From: Conchocele bisecta
Lineage: Eukaryota; Mollusca; Bivalvia; Lucinida; Thyasiridae
Direction: 5' to 3'
Length of the DNA stretch: 64,000 nt
NCBI GenBank assembly: GCA_029237695.1
Contig: CM055278.1
Span: forward strand, 72,717,188-72,781,187
Shown: positions 23,714-32,680 of the stretch, one piece after another
Position numbering within the stretch: position 1 is the first letter of the stretch
How the letters are laid out: each line of letters opens with the position of its first letter
Made by a program: the position numbers and the translations under genes
Notes under the pieces: model-generated
The model's input: the letters and a program-made list of their open reading frames with translations, nothing else
Told to the model about the DNA's origin: nothing
Databases searched by the model: none

Positions 23714-25009
23714 ATGTCTTCGAGTCAATACGGTCGCAAACTCAATCCATACCGCAGACTGCGGGAGCCCCTTGGGGCGAAAGGCATGAGACAAAGCGTC
23801 GTTATTACGAACAACCCATCGACGATCGACCAAAACCAGCAGCTCTTAGTCCGCTTCCCCAACCTCGGAGCTAGCGACGTCATTGTGCCGGGGACTGTTC
23901 GCCTCGCTTTCATTATTTCGCTGACGTCGACAGACGGGGACCGAACCGTCGTTCAGAACCTGGGTCGCGCCATCGTCAAGAAGACCACGATAAAGATTGC
24001 TGGTAATGAGGTGATGTCGATCGACGACAGCGACGTCTACCATTGTTACCAGGACCTGTGGAAGACGGCGCAAGAGCGCGAAAACGCGGTCTATCAGGGT
24101 ATTGACACCAGCAAAAATAAGAACGTAACCAGACTTAGAATCGGGGCTGGTGACAAGGTAGATAACGACGCGAGCGACAACGCGATCGCGGCCGCTTACG
24201 GCAACCGCTTCTACATCCCGCTCGACTTTGAGTTGCTGGAGAGCCACATGCCCTACTATCAGAGCGCTTTGGCTGACCGGCTCGAATACGAACTAACGTT
24301 CAACGACTACGGCCGAGTTCTCATAGCCACCGACATGGTATCGACGTATATGATCGACAATGTTTCGTTGGAGTACGACATGGTCACGATGCCCGAACTC
24401 GCGCGATTGATCAGAACCCAGTACGCCGGGCGCGTTGCCATACTTTACGACCGAGTTCTTCGCCATCGCAAGATGAAGAAAGACAAAAGCGACACATTGT
24501 GGAATATTAACGTCAACGTCCTCGCACGCTCGATGAAAGGCATACTGGTGCTGTTCGAGGAGGGTCGGTTCGAGCTCGGGGTTAGAAAAACCGACAAATT
24601 CTATAACCCCAAAATCACGAAGTTCGAGATGACGATCGAGGGAGTTTCCAATCAACTCTACAGCCAGGGCCTTCGCGCACACCAGCAGTGGGACGAAGCC
24701 AGAAAGCAGTTTGCTGCCGGCTCTAAGCGCTCCCCGGAGGTTGCTGCGGTTGCCAAAGACCTGCAGCTCTCGGACGTCTCCCTCGCGCAGTTCCTGACTA
24801 GCAAATACGCGTTATGGCTAGACATGCGAGTCAGCGACGACGACCAAATGCACCGTAGTGGACGCCAAGTTGAGAACGCTGGCGAGGGTGTGACGATCCA
24901 GATAACCATAGAGGCGGATGGAGCTGGCGCATTGCACGTGTATCTATATATAATCACAGACGCACAACTCAACATCGAAGATGGTCGATACGTCTCAGCA
25001 CTCTACTGA
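23714..25009 (+). CDS. Major capsid protein (hexon-like, double jelly roll), intact
   Basis: An uninterrupted 431-residue frame from the ATG at 23714, G+C-rich. It is beta-rich with short landmarks RQSVVITNNPSTIDQNQQ, VPGTVRLAF, LGRAIVKKTTIKIAGNEV, YIPLDFELLESHMPYYQSA, LEYELTFNDYGRV and a C-terminal DAQLNIEDGRYVS. These are what I recognise as the hexon-type MCP of Polinton/adintovirus-like elements, which forms the trimeric capsomers of an icosahedral shell. It has no stop or frameshift, in contrast to almost every other gene in the element. The 3' end overlaps the ATPase start by 29 bp in another frame. Assignment rests on remembered family pattern; a structure prediction would be decisive. 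Confidence 0.85.
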   Translation: MSSSQYGRKLNPYRRLREPLGAKGMRQSVVITNNPSTIDQNQQLLVRFPNLGASDVIVPGTVRLAFIISLTSTDGDRTVVQNLGRAIVKKTTIKIAGNEVMSIDDSDVYHCYQDLWKTAQERENAVYQGIDTSKNKNVTRLRIGAGDKVDNDASDNAIAAAYGNRFYIPLDFELLESHMPYYQSALADRLEYELTFNDYGRVLIATDMVSTYMIDNVSLEYDMVTMPELARLIRTQYAGRVAILYDRVLRHRKMKKDKSDTLWNINVNVLARSMKGILVLFEEGRFELGVRKTDKFYNPKITKFEMTIEGVSNQLYSQGLRAHQQWDEARKQFAAGSKRSPEVAAVAKDLQLSDVSLAQFLTSKYALWLDMRVSDDDQMHRSGRQVENAGEGVTIQITIEADGAGALHVYLYIITDAQLNIEDGRYVSALY

Positions 25010-25661
25010 TTTAATAAAAAATCATTCTAAAGATTTAAATAAAAATAAAGTTTGTGATGCCCACTCTGCCATAATATGTGGGCAGACAGGATGCGGAAAA
25101 ACGGTTTTCATTCTCGACTTGCTCGAGGGGTCGTACCGCGATATCTTTCGACACATTGTGATCCTGTGCCCCACTGTGCGGCACAACGATACATATCAGC
25201 GGCGCCAGTGGATATGGACCGACCCTGAGGTATACGTTATTGACCCCGGTGATAGGCTTCACGATTGGCTGCGTGGTTTATACCAAAGATTCCAGGCCGA
25301 GCCCACCCTATACTTGATTGACGACTGCTCGGCCAAGGCGCTGATGGCCAACAAGAAGGACATGCTCTCTGAGCTCGCATTTTCTGGTCGCCATGCGGGG
25401 CAAAGCGTATGGATCTCCACTCAGAAGTACAACGCCGTCCTCAAGGACCTGCGCGAGCAAACGAAATGGGTCGCCCTCTTCCACTACAAGGACCGAGACT
25501 CACTCGATGAATGTCTTCGAGAGAACGACGTTATCCCAACGCTCAAGGAACGCCTGGAGGTTCGACAGATGCTTTCGGGAACTAAGCACGCCACGCTTCT
25601 TTTTGTGAAATATTATAGTTTTCGGTCTACCACGACTGTCTTTCTCCTCTATATGTGCTAG
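24981..25661 (+). CDS. FtsK/HerA-type genome-packaging ATPase, C-terminus altered
   Basis: A 226-residue frame. Walker A GQTGCGKT is at residues 34-41, Walker B LYLIDD at 110-115, and a polar sensor segment SVWISTQKYN at about 142-151. The WIWTDPEVYVIDPGDRLHDW and SELAFSGRHAGQS stretches fit the packaging ATPases of Polintons, adintoviruses and related viruses, which pump DNA into the capsid. The start overlaps the MCP end, a typical compact arrangement. After about residue 208 (25605) the sequence (VKYYSFRSTTTVF) no longer looks like the family and probably reads through a deletion junction into foreign sequence. Confidence 0.8.
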   Translation: MVDTSQHSTDLIKNHSKDLNKNKVCDAHSAIICGQTGCGKTVFILDLLEGSYRDIFRHIVILCPTVRHNDTYQRRQWIWTDPEVYVIDPGDRLHDWLRGLYQRFQAEPTLYLIDDCSAKALMANKKDMLSELAFSGRHAGQSVWISTQKYNAVLKDLREQTKWVALFHYKDRDSLDECLRENDVIPTLKERLEVRQMLSGTKHATLLFVKYYSFRSTTTVFLLYMC

Positions 25662-26422
25662 CTTGTAAGAAAACGAGTATCTCAGATAGAAGTTGCTCGT
25701 CAGCATCTGAGCCAACTTGTCAACTATCCTTTCAGATATTGTCCCGTCTATGCCCTTACGAAAAGAAAGCTCTATGTTTCTCCTACTTTTCTCCACCCGT
25801 TCCTTACTTTCTTCGTGGCTGCCTAATATCTTCTCCCTTCGTCGGCTATTGCGTTCACCAACTTTCGATTCAACTTGGACACCACTTTCTGTGGGGTCTT
25901 TCTCTGCGCGATAGCGTTGGCACGCAGACTCATAACACTGTCTTCCGCAAGTCTATGCCCAACTTTATCAGCATTGTCTATATTATTGAAGGCACCTCGC
26001 TTGTAGGCCCTGGTAAACCTAGTCATGAAAGCTGTGTTTTTAGCCTCGTTGAAGAGTTTTGTCAACCATGGAACTCTTAGGCGTTTACTGTATTTTAACC
26101 CAAGCGATGAGGCTTCTGCTCTGAGTTTTTCAACTTGTGGCAACATTTTCAAATCTTGTTTTAAGCCTTGGTTTAAACCGTGGTTTAACTCAATGTTTGA
26201 ATAACTACTAGTTTTCGTTTCTTTAGCTTGAAATTGTATTAGTGTTGTCAACCCAGGAACTCTTAGGCGTTTACTGTATGGTATGTTGAGATCGTCGGCT
26301 TGTTTTAGCAGTTGATCTCTAGATATATGAAGCTTTTCTACACCGCTAATCAGTTGAGGCGGAATAATTTTCTCATCCATAACTTTTCTCATTTTTCTTC
26401 GTCCGAAATTTCTCGCAGTCAT
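25605..26422 (-). pseudogene. 5' part of the presumed replication gene (SAP-like repeats), truncated
   Basis: Starts at the ATG at 26422, just inside the right TIR. The first 199 codons (to 25823) are open, basic, and carry two SAP-like units: LLKQADDLNIPYSKRLRVPG and LRAEASSLGLKYSKRLRVPW. After a frameshift near 25830 the reading continues in the frame 25796-25500 with IVDKLAQMLTSNFYLRYSFS and YKLAHIEEKDS. It stops making sense as protein near 25645, where it meets the ATPase end. SAP-like DNA-binding motifs ahead of this region recall the large pPolB-containing ORF of invertebrate Polinton-like elements. No polymerase, exonuclease or TP-domain motif remains. Alternative: a stand-alone DNA-binding core protein. 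Confidence 0.45.
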
Positions 26423-26424
26423 AT

Positions 26425-26979
26425 TTTTATACTCCTATATGTTAGAAAATATACTTTTTTTTAAATTATTAATTAATTAATTAATTATTTAATTAATATT
26501 TTCTTACTTCCTATATGTTAGCAAATATACTTTTTTTTTAATTAGTAATTAATTAATAAATAATTTAATTAATTATTTAAATAATTAATTATTATATTTT
26601 CTACATAATAATAGGGGGTGTTCAGTTTTAAATAATTAATTAATTAATTATTATACCCCTATATAATAATAGGGGTGTTCAGTTTTAAATTATTAATTAA
26701 TATTTTCATACTTCCTATATGTTAGCAAATATACTTTTTTAAATAATTAATTAATTAATTAATCTGACCAAACGACTGTATGGTATAAGAGAGACAACGC
26801 TGACAAGGACGACCCGCTTTAGAAAGTACACAGTTGTCTAACTTGGCTCTGTATTCTATAGGTGGTCCGCACTTTTTGTCTATTCAGTTTATACACAAAT
26901 TCGAGGGGTGTGAGACTGTAAATGGAGTGTAGGGACACTATGTAGGTTGGTGGTATCATTTTAACTCCCTATATACTAC
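26425..26979 (-). repeat. Right terminal inverted repeat of the viral element
   Basis: Ends CCCTATATACTAC next to TGATCA. It reaches to within a few bases of the start codon at 26422, so the TIR must contain that gene's promoter. It carries CCCCTATATAATAATAGGGG, a self-complementary motif repeated within both TIRs. Confidence 0.9.
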
Positions 26980-26985
26980 TGATCA

Positions 26986-27392
26986 CGTGGTACTAACAAC
27001 AACAACAAGTACTGAAACTTCCAGAATCCATCCGATTCAAAGTACGTATTATTTGGTATTGTCCTTATTACGTAACGGATTTTGATGAAATATGGCCCAT
27101 CAAACACGTCTTGTTAAGCTGCATTTGGTAGTCTCTGTAATTTTCCCCAAACTTATGTCGTTTTTGCGAAGAATCTACCGACACGGAAATCGATTCTTCG
27201 CAAAAACTCCCTGGACGACCGAATGCAGCTCATGAAGATGCGCTTGCTGCGCCATATTTCATCAAAATCCGTTTCATATTAAGGAAAATATCAAATAATA
27301 CTTACTTTGGAGTGGGCGAGCTTTCAACACTTTCAGCCACTGTTGTTGTTGTTGTTATAACCACGTGATCATGCACCTTGATACAGTATAGG
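26986..27392. mobile_element. Foldback element (target of the viral insertion), right part
   Basis: Begins GATCACGTGG and contains the central palindrome TTTTTGCGAAGAATC ... GATTCTTCGCAAAAA (27162-27209), with arms mirrored around it (ATTTTGATGAAATATGGCCC / GCGCCATATTTCATCAAAAT). It ends in CCACGTGATCATGCACCTTG, the inverted terminal repeat. A related uninterrupted copy is at 63523-63905. Confidence 0.75.
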
Positions 27393-28315
27393 AATTAAAG
27401 AAGTGTATAATTGTGTCGCTGTTCCACCAGCTCAAAAAATTACGAGTGCCCGTTTATACCGATATAAACATTTAGTAATATTTATTCGCGGTGGTATCAG
27501 ACTATTTTCATATGAAAATGAGGCATGATATGTTTTAATTACGTCACCTGAAAAAAATAACATTTTCGACAGATTATAAAGTATGAGCATTGCACATCAA
27601 ACAATAAATACAGAGAATAAATATTAATGTCCGATTACATTTTAAGGAAACACGGTTATCTCCTCTGATATCAGCGTGGAAATTTACGTGTGATATAAAA
27701 TGTATAATAATGGCAATCAATACGTGGGGTGATGGTGAATGAATGTTTAATTTGCCAGAAAATGTCATATCTACAGAATATACAGGTTAGACACCACCAA
27801 ATAGTTTTACTATATAATTTAACCGAATGCCATCCAATAAGGCCAGTCTCTCCTACTTTTACTATTCGTATGGATGCTGTGGGAGCCACTTGTACATGAC
27901 CTGCAGCCAGTCTGTACTGGTTCTGCATGAAATAAACAATAGGTTCACTTACTCCTAAGAAAATAAAATCCAACCTTGTCATATCCTCCAATATTGTGCA
28001 AATCTTTTGGCCACGGAAACTCCGTTTACATCAAGTGACCAACAGGTTCAGTGTTTTCTTTTAAATGCTACAAATATGCTGAAAACTGGTGTTAAAGGAA
28101 CCCCAAAATTTTCCTCAAGTGAAACTGGGCAGTAATGGATCAAGATTTGCAAGCAAACGGTGTCTGTGACCTCAAAACACCCGCACTATTGTTTTATACC
28201 GGACTACTTTTGGGCGATTTCGCACCATTTGGTGTCTTCTAACCTACACACCTATCTGATTTAATTCCTATAAAGAATATGTTGTGCCTAATAAATGGGC
28301 ATGTACCTTTGATAC
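27393..28315. mobile_element. Partial TTAA-family MITE with an extra insert
   Basis: 27395-27760 repeats the interior of the TTAA MITE (TATAATTGTGTCGC, AAAGTATGAGCATTGCACATC). The right end ATGGGCATGTACCTTTGAT lies at 28297-28315. The part between 27780 and 28260 is unrelated sequence with no gene that I can support. Confidence 0.55.
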
Positions 28316-28369
28316 ACTGTGTAAATCCACTGCGTAGAACCAATTTATACAATACATACGATTATTGCC

Positions 28370-28975
28370 GTATACAGCCGCCTGCGTTAATCTTACATAC
28401 ATTATCCACATTGGCGATGCCAACTCGCAGTCAAGCAATTTGATTATCTGAGCCTGAGATGTAGCACAGCTCAGGTTCAGCCAATCAAGTTGCTTGATTT
28501 CAATCACAAAGTGTGTTGAAGTAATATGTTGACAACAATTGGCAAGATTAACGCAGGCGGGAGGTGTAATACGGTTTGTTCTGTTAATGGGCTATTTAAT
28601 TATAGTATGCCATGCGTCAGTAAGCGCCGGATATTGCCAAAGCTAATATTACTGCTAATATTGACATCGCTTTCACTGACGACATATAATTTGTAATAAT
28701 CATGTCTCATAGCGAGTGCATTCGGTTATATTAGCAGCCCGGAGAAAAAGTGTTTACCAAACCAATCGGCGCATGAACCCGCTTTATCGCCGGTGCATGT
28801 AGTTCACACAACCGTCTGTGTTAATCTTGCCAAGAGTATCAACATTTCTGACCATCTGTTGGCAATGCTAACTCGCAATCAAGCAGTTTCACTGTCTGAG
28901 CCTGAGCTGTAAGCACCGTATTTTGATTTAAGTACAATCACGGATATTTGCAAGATTAGCACAGGCGTATAATAG
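28370..28975. mobile_element. Two MITEs with CGCCTGCGTTAATCTT ends
   Basis: 28378-28562: CGCCTGCGTTAATCTTAC ... TGGCAAGATTAACGCAGGCG, with an internal CAATCAAGTTGCTTGATT. 28806-28972: a diverged copy, CGTCTGTGTTAATCTTGCCA ... TGCAAGATTAGCACAGGCG. Further copies lie near 33083-33450 and 55520-56150. Confidence 0.65.
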
Positions 28976-28979
28976 TGTA

Positions 28980-29968
28980 GGCAATACAAACAAACCGAAA
29001 AGAAAAAAACGAGGATGTCCTCCGGCAAGCGAGTGAACAACTATTTTATTTAAAGTATTTTATTCGTGTGACTGAGACTCGCGATATAGGCATACATGCC
29101 TTAGCAACCAGTTTGTACATATCTCATGATTGTGGTCTCTGTTCGCCATTTCGTCAGTGAAACACCAATCAAAATTGGTCTGACATTTCATACGTAAAAG
29201 CCATATTTTGTCACAATCACAAATTACGCACGAGACTATGCACACATTCCAGAAACCACGAGTCTCCAGTCACAGCAACATTTTCAGATTTATATCATGC
29301 TGGATAGTTGTAGTAGCCAATTAAAATAAACCCACCTCAATAATCCATAGTGTGCCATGGCGGATGTAGCTTTGACTAAATAGTTTATATGTACATACCA
29401 CTCAAAGACGTTCATAACGGTGGGATACTGAAATTTGTATTGTGTCAGTTTTGTCACCAGTGTGTTTGCTATTTTGGTAATCAATAATATAGTAAACAGA
29501 TTTAGCAGCTTAAACATGGAATTAATTATTCGATCGTAATTGTTAGCAGTTTAAAACTGCCAGTAGTCTGGCTAGTAAAACACTATATCGACACTTAAAG
29601 GTCATGATTTTGATCATGCGATTTGAGAACGTGTTCAGAACATGTTCATGTATAGTTGATTATCACGGATCATTTCCCGGGCATACACAACTTGCTGAGC
29701 ACATTTACTCCGTCTTCGGAATCAGGCAGTTTGTTTGGCCGAGGTTGAGACCAATCGAACTTCCTGATTTCGTGTTTGAGAACGAAGTACATATTCAGAA
29801 AGTGTTATTGTTCATGGATTCCGTGTATAGTCACATGTAACCCGAATAATATATGTTGGTGTTGAATATTGCTTGCGCATTTGTTGTAGATTAACATTCA
29901 TAACATTTAATAGCGTTTAAAGTTGGATATTGCATGTGCTGTACAATGTAGTTGATGAACTATGTGCA
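28980..29968. other. No supported gene
   Basis: AT-rich. A 78-codon plus-strand ORF at 29604-29840 has no recognised domain and is not counted as a gene. Confidence 0.4.
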
Positions 29969-30525
29969 TGGGTTCACCGTTATCGTCGAATATTCTGGAA
30001 TAACATTGCAAGTTTGGCTTTCACCGTTATCGTCGATTATCCTGGAATAACATTGCAAGCTGGGCTTTCATCACTATCGTCGATTATTCTGGAATAACAT
30101 TGCAAGTTGGGCTTTCACCGTTATCGTCGATTATTCTGGAATAACATAGCAAGTTGGGCTTTCACCGTTATCGTCGATTATTCTAGAATAACATTGCAAG
30201 TCACCGTTATCGTCGATTATTCTGAAATAACATAGCAAGTTGGGCTTTCACCGTTATCGTCGATTATTCTGGAATAACATAGCAAGTTGGGCTTTCACCG
30301 TTATCGTCGATTATTCTGGAATAACATTGCAAGTCACCGTTATCGTCGATTATTCTGGAATAACATTGCAATTTGGGCTTTCACCGGTATCGTCGATTAT
30401 TTTGCATTAACATTGCAATTGGAGGTTCGCCGTTATTATAGATTATTATGGAATCACATTGCAAGTTCATCGATTACCCTGGAATAACAGTGCAAGTTGC
30501 ATTTTCGCCGTTATAGTCGAGTTGG
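29969..30525. repeat. Minisatellite, about 48-bp unit, about 11 copies
   Basis: Units of the form TTTCACCGTTATCGTCGATT + ATTCTGGAATAACAT(T/A)GCAAGTTGGGC. Two units lack the GTTGGGCTT part, giving 38-bp variants, and the last units are diverged. It ends about 300 bp before the gene at 30830. Confidence 0.9.
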
Positions 30526-30829
30526 CATATAGCATAGTTATCATAAGTAGCTTCTACTAGTCTGGACTTCCAGCGTTTGAAGTTGGATATTACCTTTCTG
30601 TCGTTAATGAACTACATAATATTGGCATTGTATGGACGACATTAACGAATATGCAAAGTTTGATATCGTGACTTATTCACCATACATACAAAGTTAGTGT
30701 TAAATATTCAACATTTGTTTAAAGTTGGTATCGTGAAATATTCACCATACATTGTATCTATAAGGTCAGTGCCAATTATTCTAAAACATCATTTCAAAGC
30801 AGACATTACTCTATTATAGTGATACAACT

Positions 30830-31567
30830 ATGTTTCAAACGTATATATCGATTTGCATTCTGATAATTAAGTGTACATATATTGGTTGCGGAATATATGA
30901 ACACAAGTGGTTTGCGGACCCTGCTATAAATGGCATCGTCGATGCGACATACCTGATTGCCACACACGCGGACGTATCGAGGATACAATGTGCGGGCCGA
31001 TGCAGCGATACCGCCGGGTGTATCTCATTCTTTTACACCAAACCTTCCCGCAGCTGTCAGCTCCAAAATTATTCGTATCCATCCGGCGCAACACTGAACT
31101 TCACAGTCGCCCCTGATACGAAGTTCTACGTAACAACGTGCTCTAGACTCGGATACAATTATGACCCGATTATCAGGAAGTTCTTCCTTATAGCAAATAA
31201 AACGCAAATCGAGTACATCGCGAAAAACTATTGCGTCATTGCAAACGGTACTTTCATAGATTTCAGTGGGATAGACCCTAGAGATTTGAAGCCAATGTTA
31301 GACACCCATCTTCCCAATTCCACGTTAAACGTCGCTTTTTGGGTGTCAGCTTATTTGTACGGGTATGGTATAGACTTTGGATATAAGTGGCCGAGCGGAG
31401 AAGAAGTGCCAAAAAGCTACTGGCGCTGGAGTAGGCAAAATTACACCCCACAAAACCCAACACACTGCGTGTTACTGGTACCAGCATTTCGCTATACATT
31501 ATTTGACATTGACTGTTATGGACGACCTACTATGGACATATACCCACTGTGTGAATGCGTTTTGTAA
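30830..31567 (+). CDS. Secreted PAN-like plus C-type-lectin-like protein
   Basis: A 245-residue uninterrupted frame from the ATG at 30830. A hydrophobic N-terminus (ISICILIIK, to about residue 20) fits a signal peptide. Residues 22-100 are a PAN/apple-like cysteine module (CAGRCSDTAGCISFFY, then CQLQNYSY). Residues 105-245 resemble a C-type lectin-like domain with its Trp-rich core (FWVSAYLYGYGIDFGYKWPS, SYWRWSRQNY) and closing cysteines (HCVLLVPAF, PLCEC). Sequons such as NYSY and NSTL suggest N-glycosylation. Expected to act outside the cell, possibly in recognition; the ligand is unknown and canonical EPN/QPD sugar-binding triplets are not evident. A single open exon; further exons are possible. 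Confidence 0.7.
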   Translation: MFQTYISICILIIKCTYIGCGIYEHKWFADPAINGIVDATYLIATHADVSRIQCAGRCSDTAGCISFFYTKPSRSCQLQNYSYPSGATLNFTVAPDTKFYVTTCSRLGYNYDPIIRKFFLIANKTQIEYIAKNYCVIANGTFIDFSGIDPRDLKPMLDTHLPNSTLNVAFWVSAYLYGYGIDFGYKWPSGEEVPKSYWRWSRQNYTPQNPTHCVLLVPAFRYTLFDIDCYGRPTMDIYPLCECVL

Positions 31568-31659
31568 TTACGAATTATTTCATGACTTTCAGCGGATTGC
31601 ATTGACTTCTCAATGGAAGATACAATTCACCTTTTCAACCATGAAGTCATGGTGCCCGT

Positions 31660-31875
31660 TTCACTAAACGCCGTAAGCGTAAAATGTTCGTCAGCGCAAA
31701 ATAAAGATTGTCTGGAAATATTTTTTACAAGAAAACATTGTTAATGTGAAATGTACAGACCATCATAGGTTTGCAGTTACGAACATTTAGTCGTTGGTGA
31801 AACGGCCCCCAGAAAACATTGCAGATCCAGATTAGCCGACTCGTAACGAGTCGTCTCAGCAGGATCTGCAATATT
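31660..31875. mobile_element. GTTTCACTAAAC-ended MITE followed by GTGCAGATCC hairpin
   Basis: 31668-31807: CCCGTTTCACTAAACGCCGT ... GAACATTTAGTCGTTGGTGAAACGG, a copy of the family at 37078 and 45978. 31815-31873: hairpin TTGCAGATCCAGATTAGCCG / mirrored arm ending AGGATCTGCAA. Confidence 0.65.
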
Positions 31876-32059
31876 TGTCAGTAGTATTCCCCTCTAAAAA
31901 TGCCACATTTGTCATAAATGGAATACTCTAAAAATTAGTATGAAAAGGCCAATGTATGATATCCCAACTTGAAGGGATTGATCGACGTACACTATTTGAA
32001 ACAAACGTTGTTGGAGTTTACTGACTGGTTACGGAGTCCCGCAGGGATCATAGATTTTT

Positions 32060-32680
32060 TTTTATTAATTCGTTCCCACGAAATAACCATTCTTTCCCAG
32101 AATTAACAATTCGTTTCCACGATATAACAATTCGTCCCACGAATTGACAATTCGTTCCCTCAATTTAACAATTCGTTCCTCGAATTAACAATTCGTTCCG
32201 ACGATATAAGAATTCGTTCCCACGATATAACAATTCGTTTCCGTGGGAACGAATTGTTATTTCGTGGGAACGAATTATTAAATTGAGGGAACGAATTGTT
32301 ATTTCGTGGAAAACGAATTAATAAGAAAAGAATTCTATGTCCCCTGCGGTGCTCCGTCGAATGGTTGCTAAATTGAACTATATTTTGATATACTAGCACA
32401 TGTACGCTCTGTAGAGCCGACTATTGTTCATCGACGACTATCGTTCGTCTATGAACAATAGTCGGCTCTAACATCAACAAATATTGTCGACGACTAATGT
32501 TCACCTATAGTGAAACTTCTTTAACATTTCCCAATTTGTTCAGCGGTCTACAGTAAAGTTGAGATATCGACAGAAATAGCTAAGTAATTTCTCCAAGCTT
32601 TATCATCCACGTGAACGATAGTCGTCGATGAACAACTGTCGGCTCTACATCGCTCTACTGCTCCACAGCCAAGATTTGCT
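32060..32680. repeat. TTCGTTCCCACGAA array and GTAGAGCCGACTATTG hairpins
   Basis: 32060-32310 is an inverted array of (A)ATTCGTTCCCACGAAAT units, related to 602-1012. 32410-32473 is a hairpin GAGCCGACTATTGTTCATCG / mirrored, and 32610-32660 carries an inverted half copy (CGTCGATGAACAACTGTCGG). No gene. Confidence 0.65.

Larger units (their letters stand above)
17360..26979. mobile_element. Polinton/adintovirus-like integrated viral element, 9.6 kb, non-autonomous
   Basis: Bounded by long TIRs starting (A)GTAGTATATAGGGAGTT and by 6-bp direct repeats TGATCA at 17354-17359 and 26980-26985. It encodes a double-jelly-roll-type major capsid protein, an FtsK/HerA-type packaging ATPase, a penton-like protein, a fiber-like protein and several small virion or membrane proteins. 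A 6-bp target duplication and this morphogenesis set fit Polinton/Maverick and adintovirus elements. I find no type-B DNA polymerase core, RVE integrase or cysteine protease, and the length is about half the usual 15-20 kb. Several genes are broken, so it is an inherited, decaying copy. The central genes are clearly richer in G+C than the flanks. Confidence 0.85.

Noticed and set aside
23846..24247. 133-codon minus-strand ORF inside the capsid gene (also 24293-24682 and 24658-24975)
   Set aside because: Antisense shadows of the G+C-rich MCP; no domain and no start context.
17360..26979. Host gene cluster instead of a virus-like element
   Set aside because: TIRs, target duplication, compact overlapping genes and capsid plus packaging ATPase together point to an integrated virus-like element.
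30287..30487. 66-codon ORF with repeated HRYRRLFWNNIA
   Set aside because: It is the 48-bp minisatellite read in one frame.
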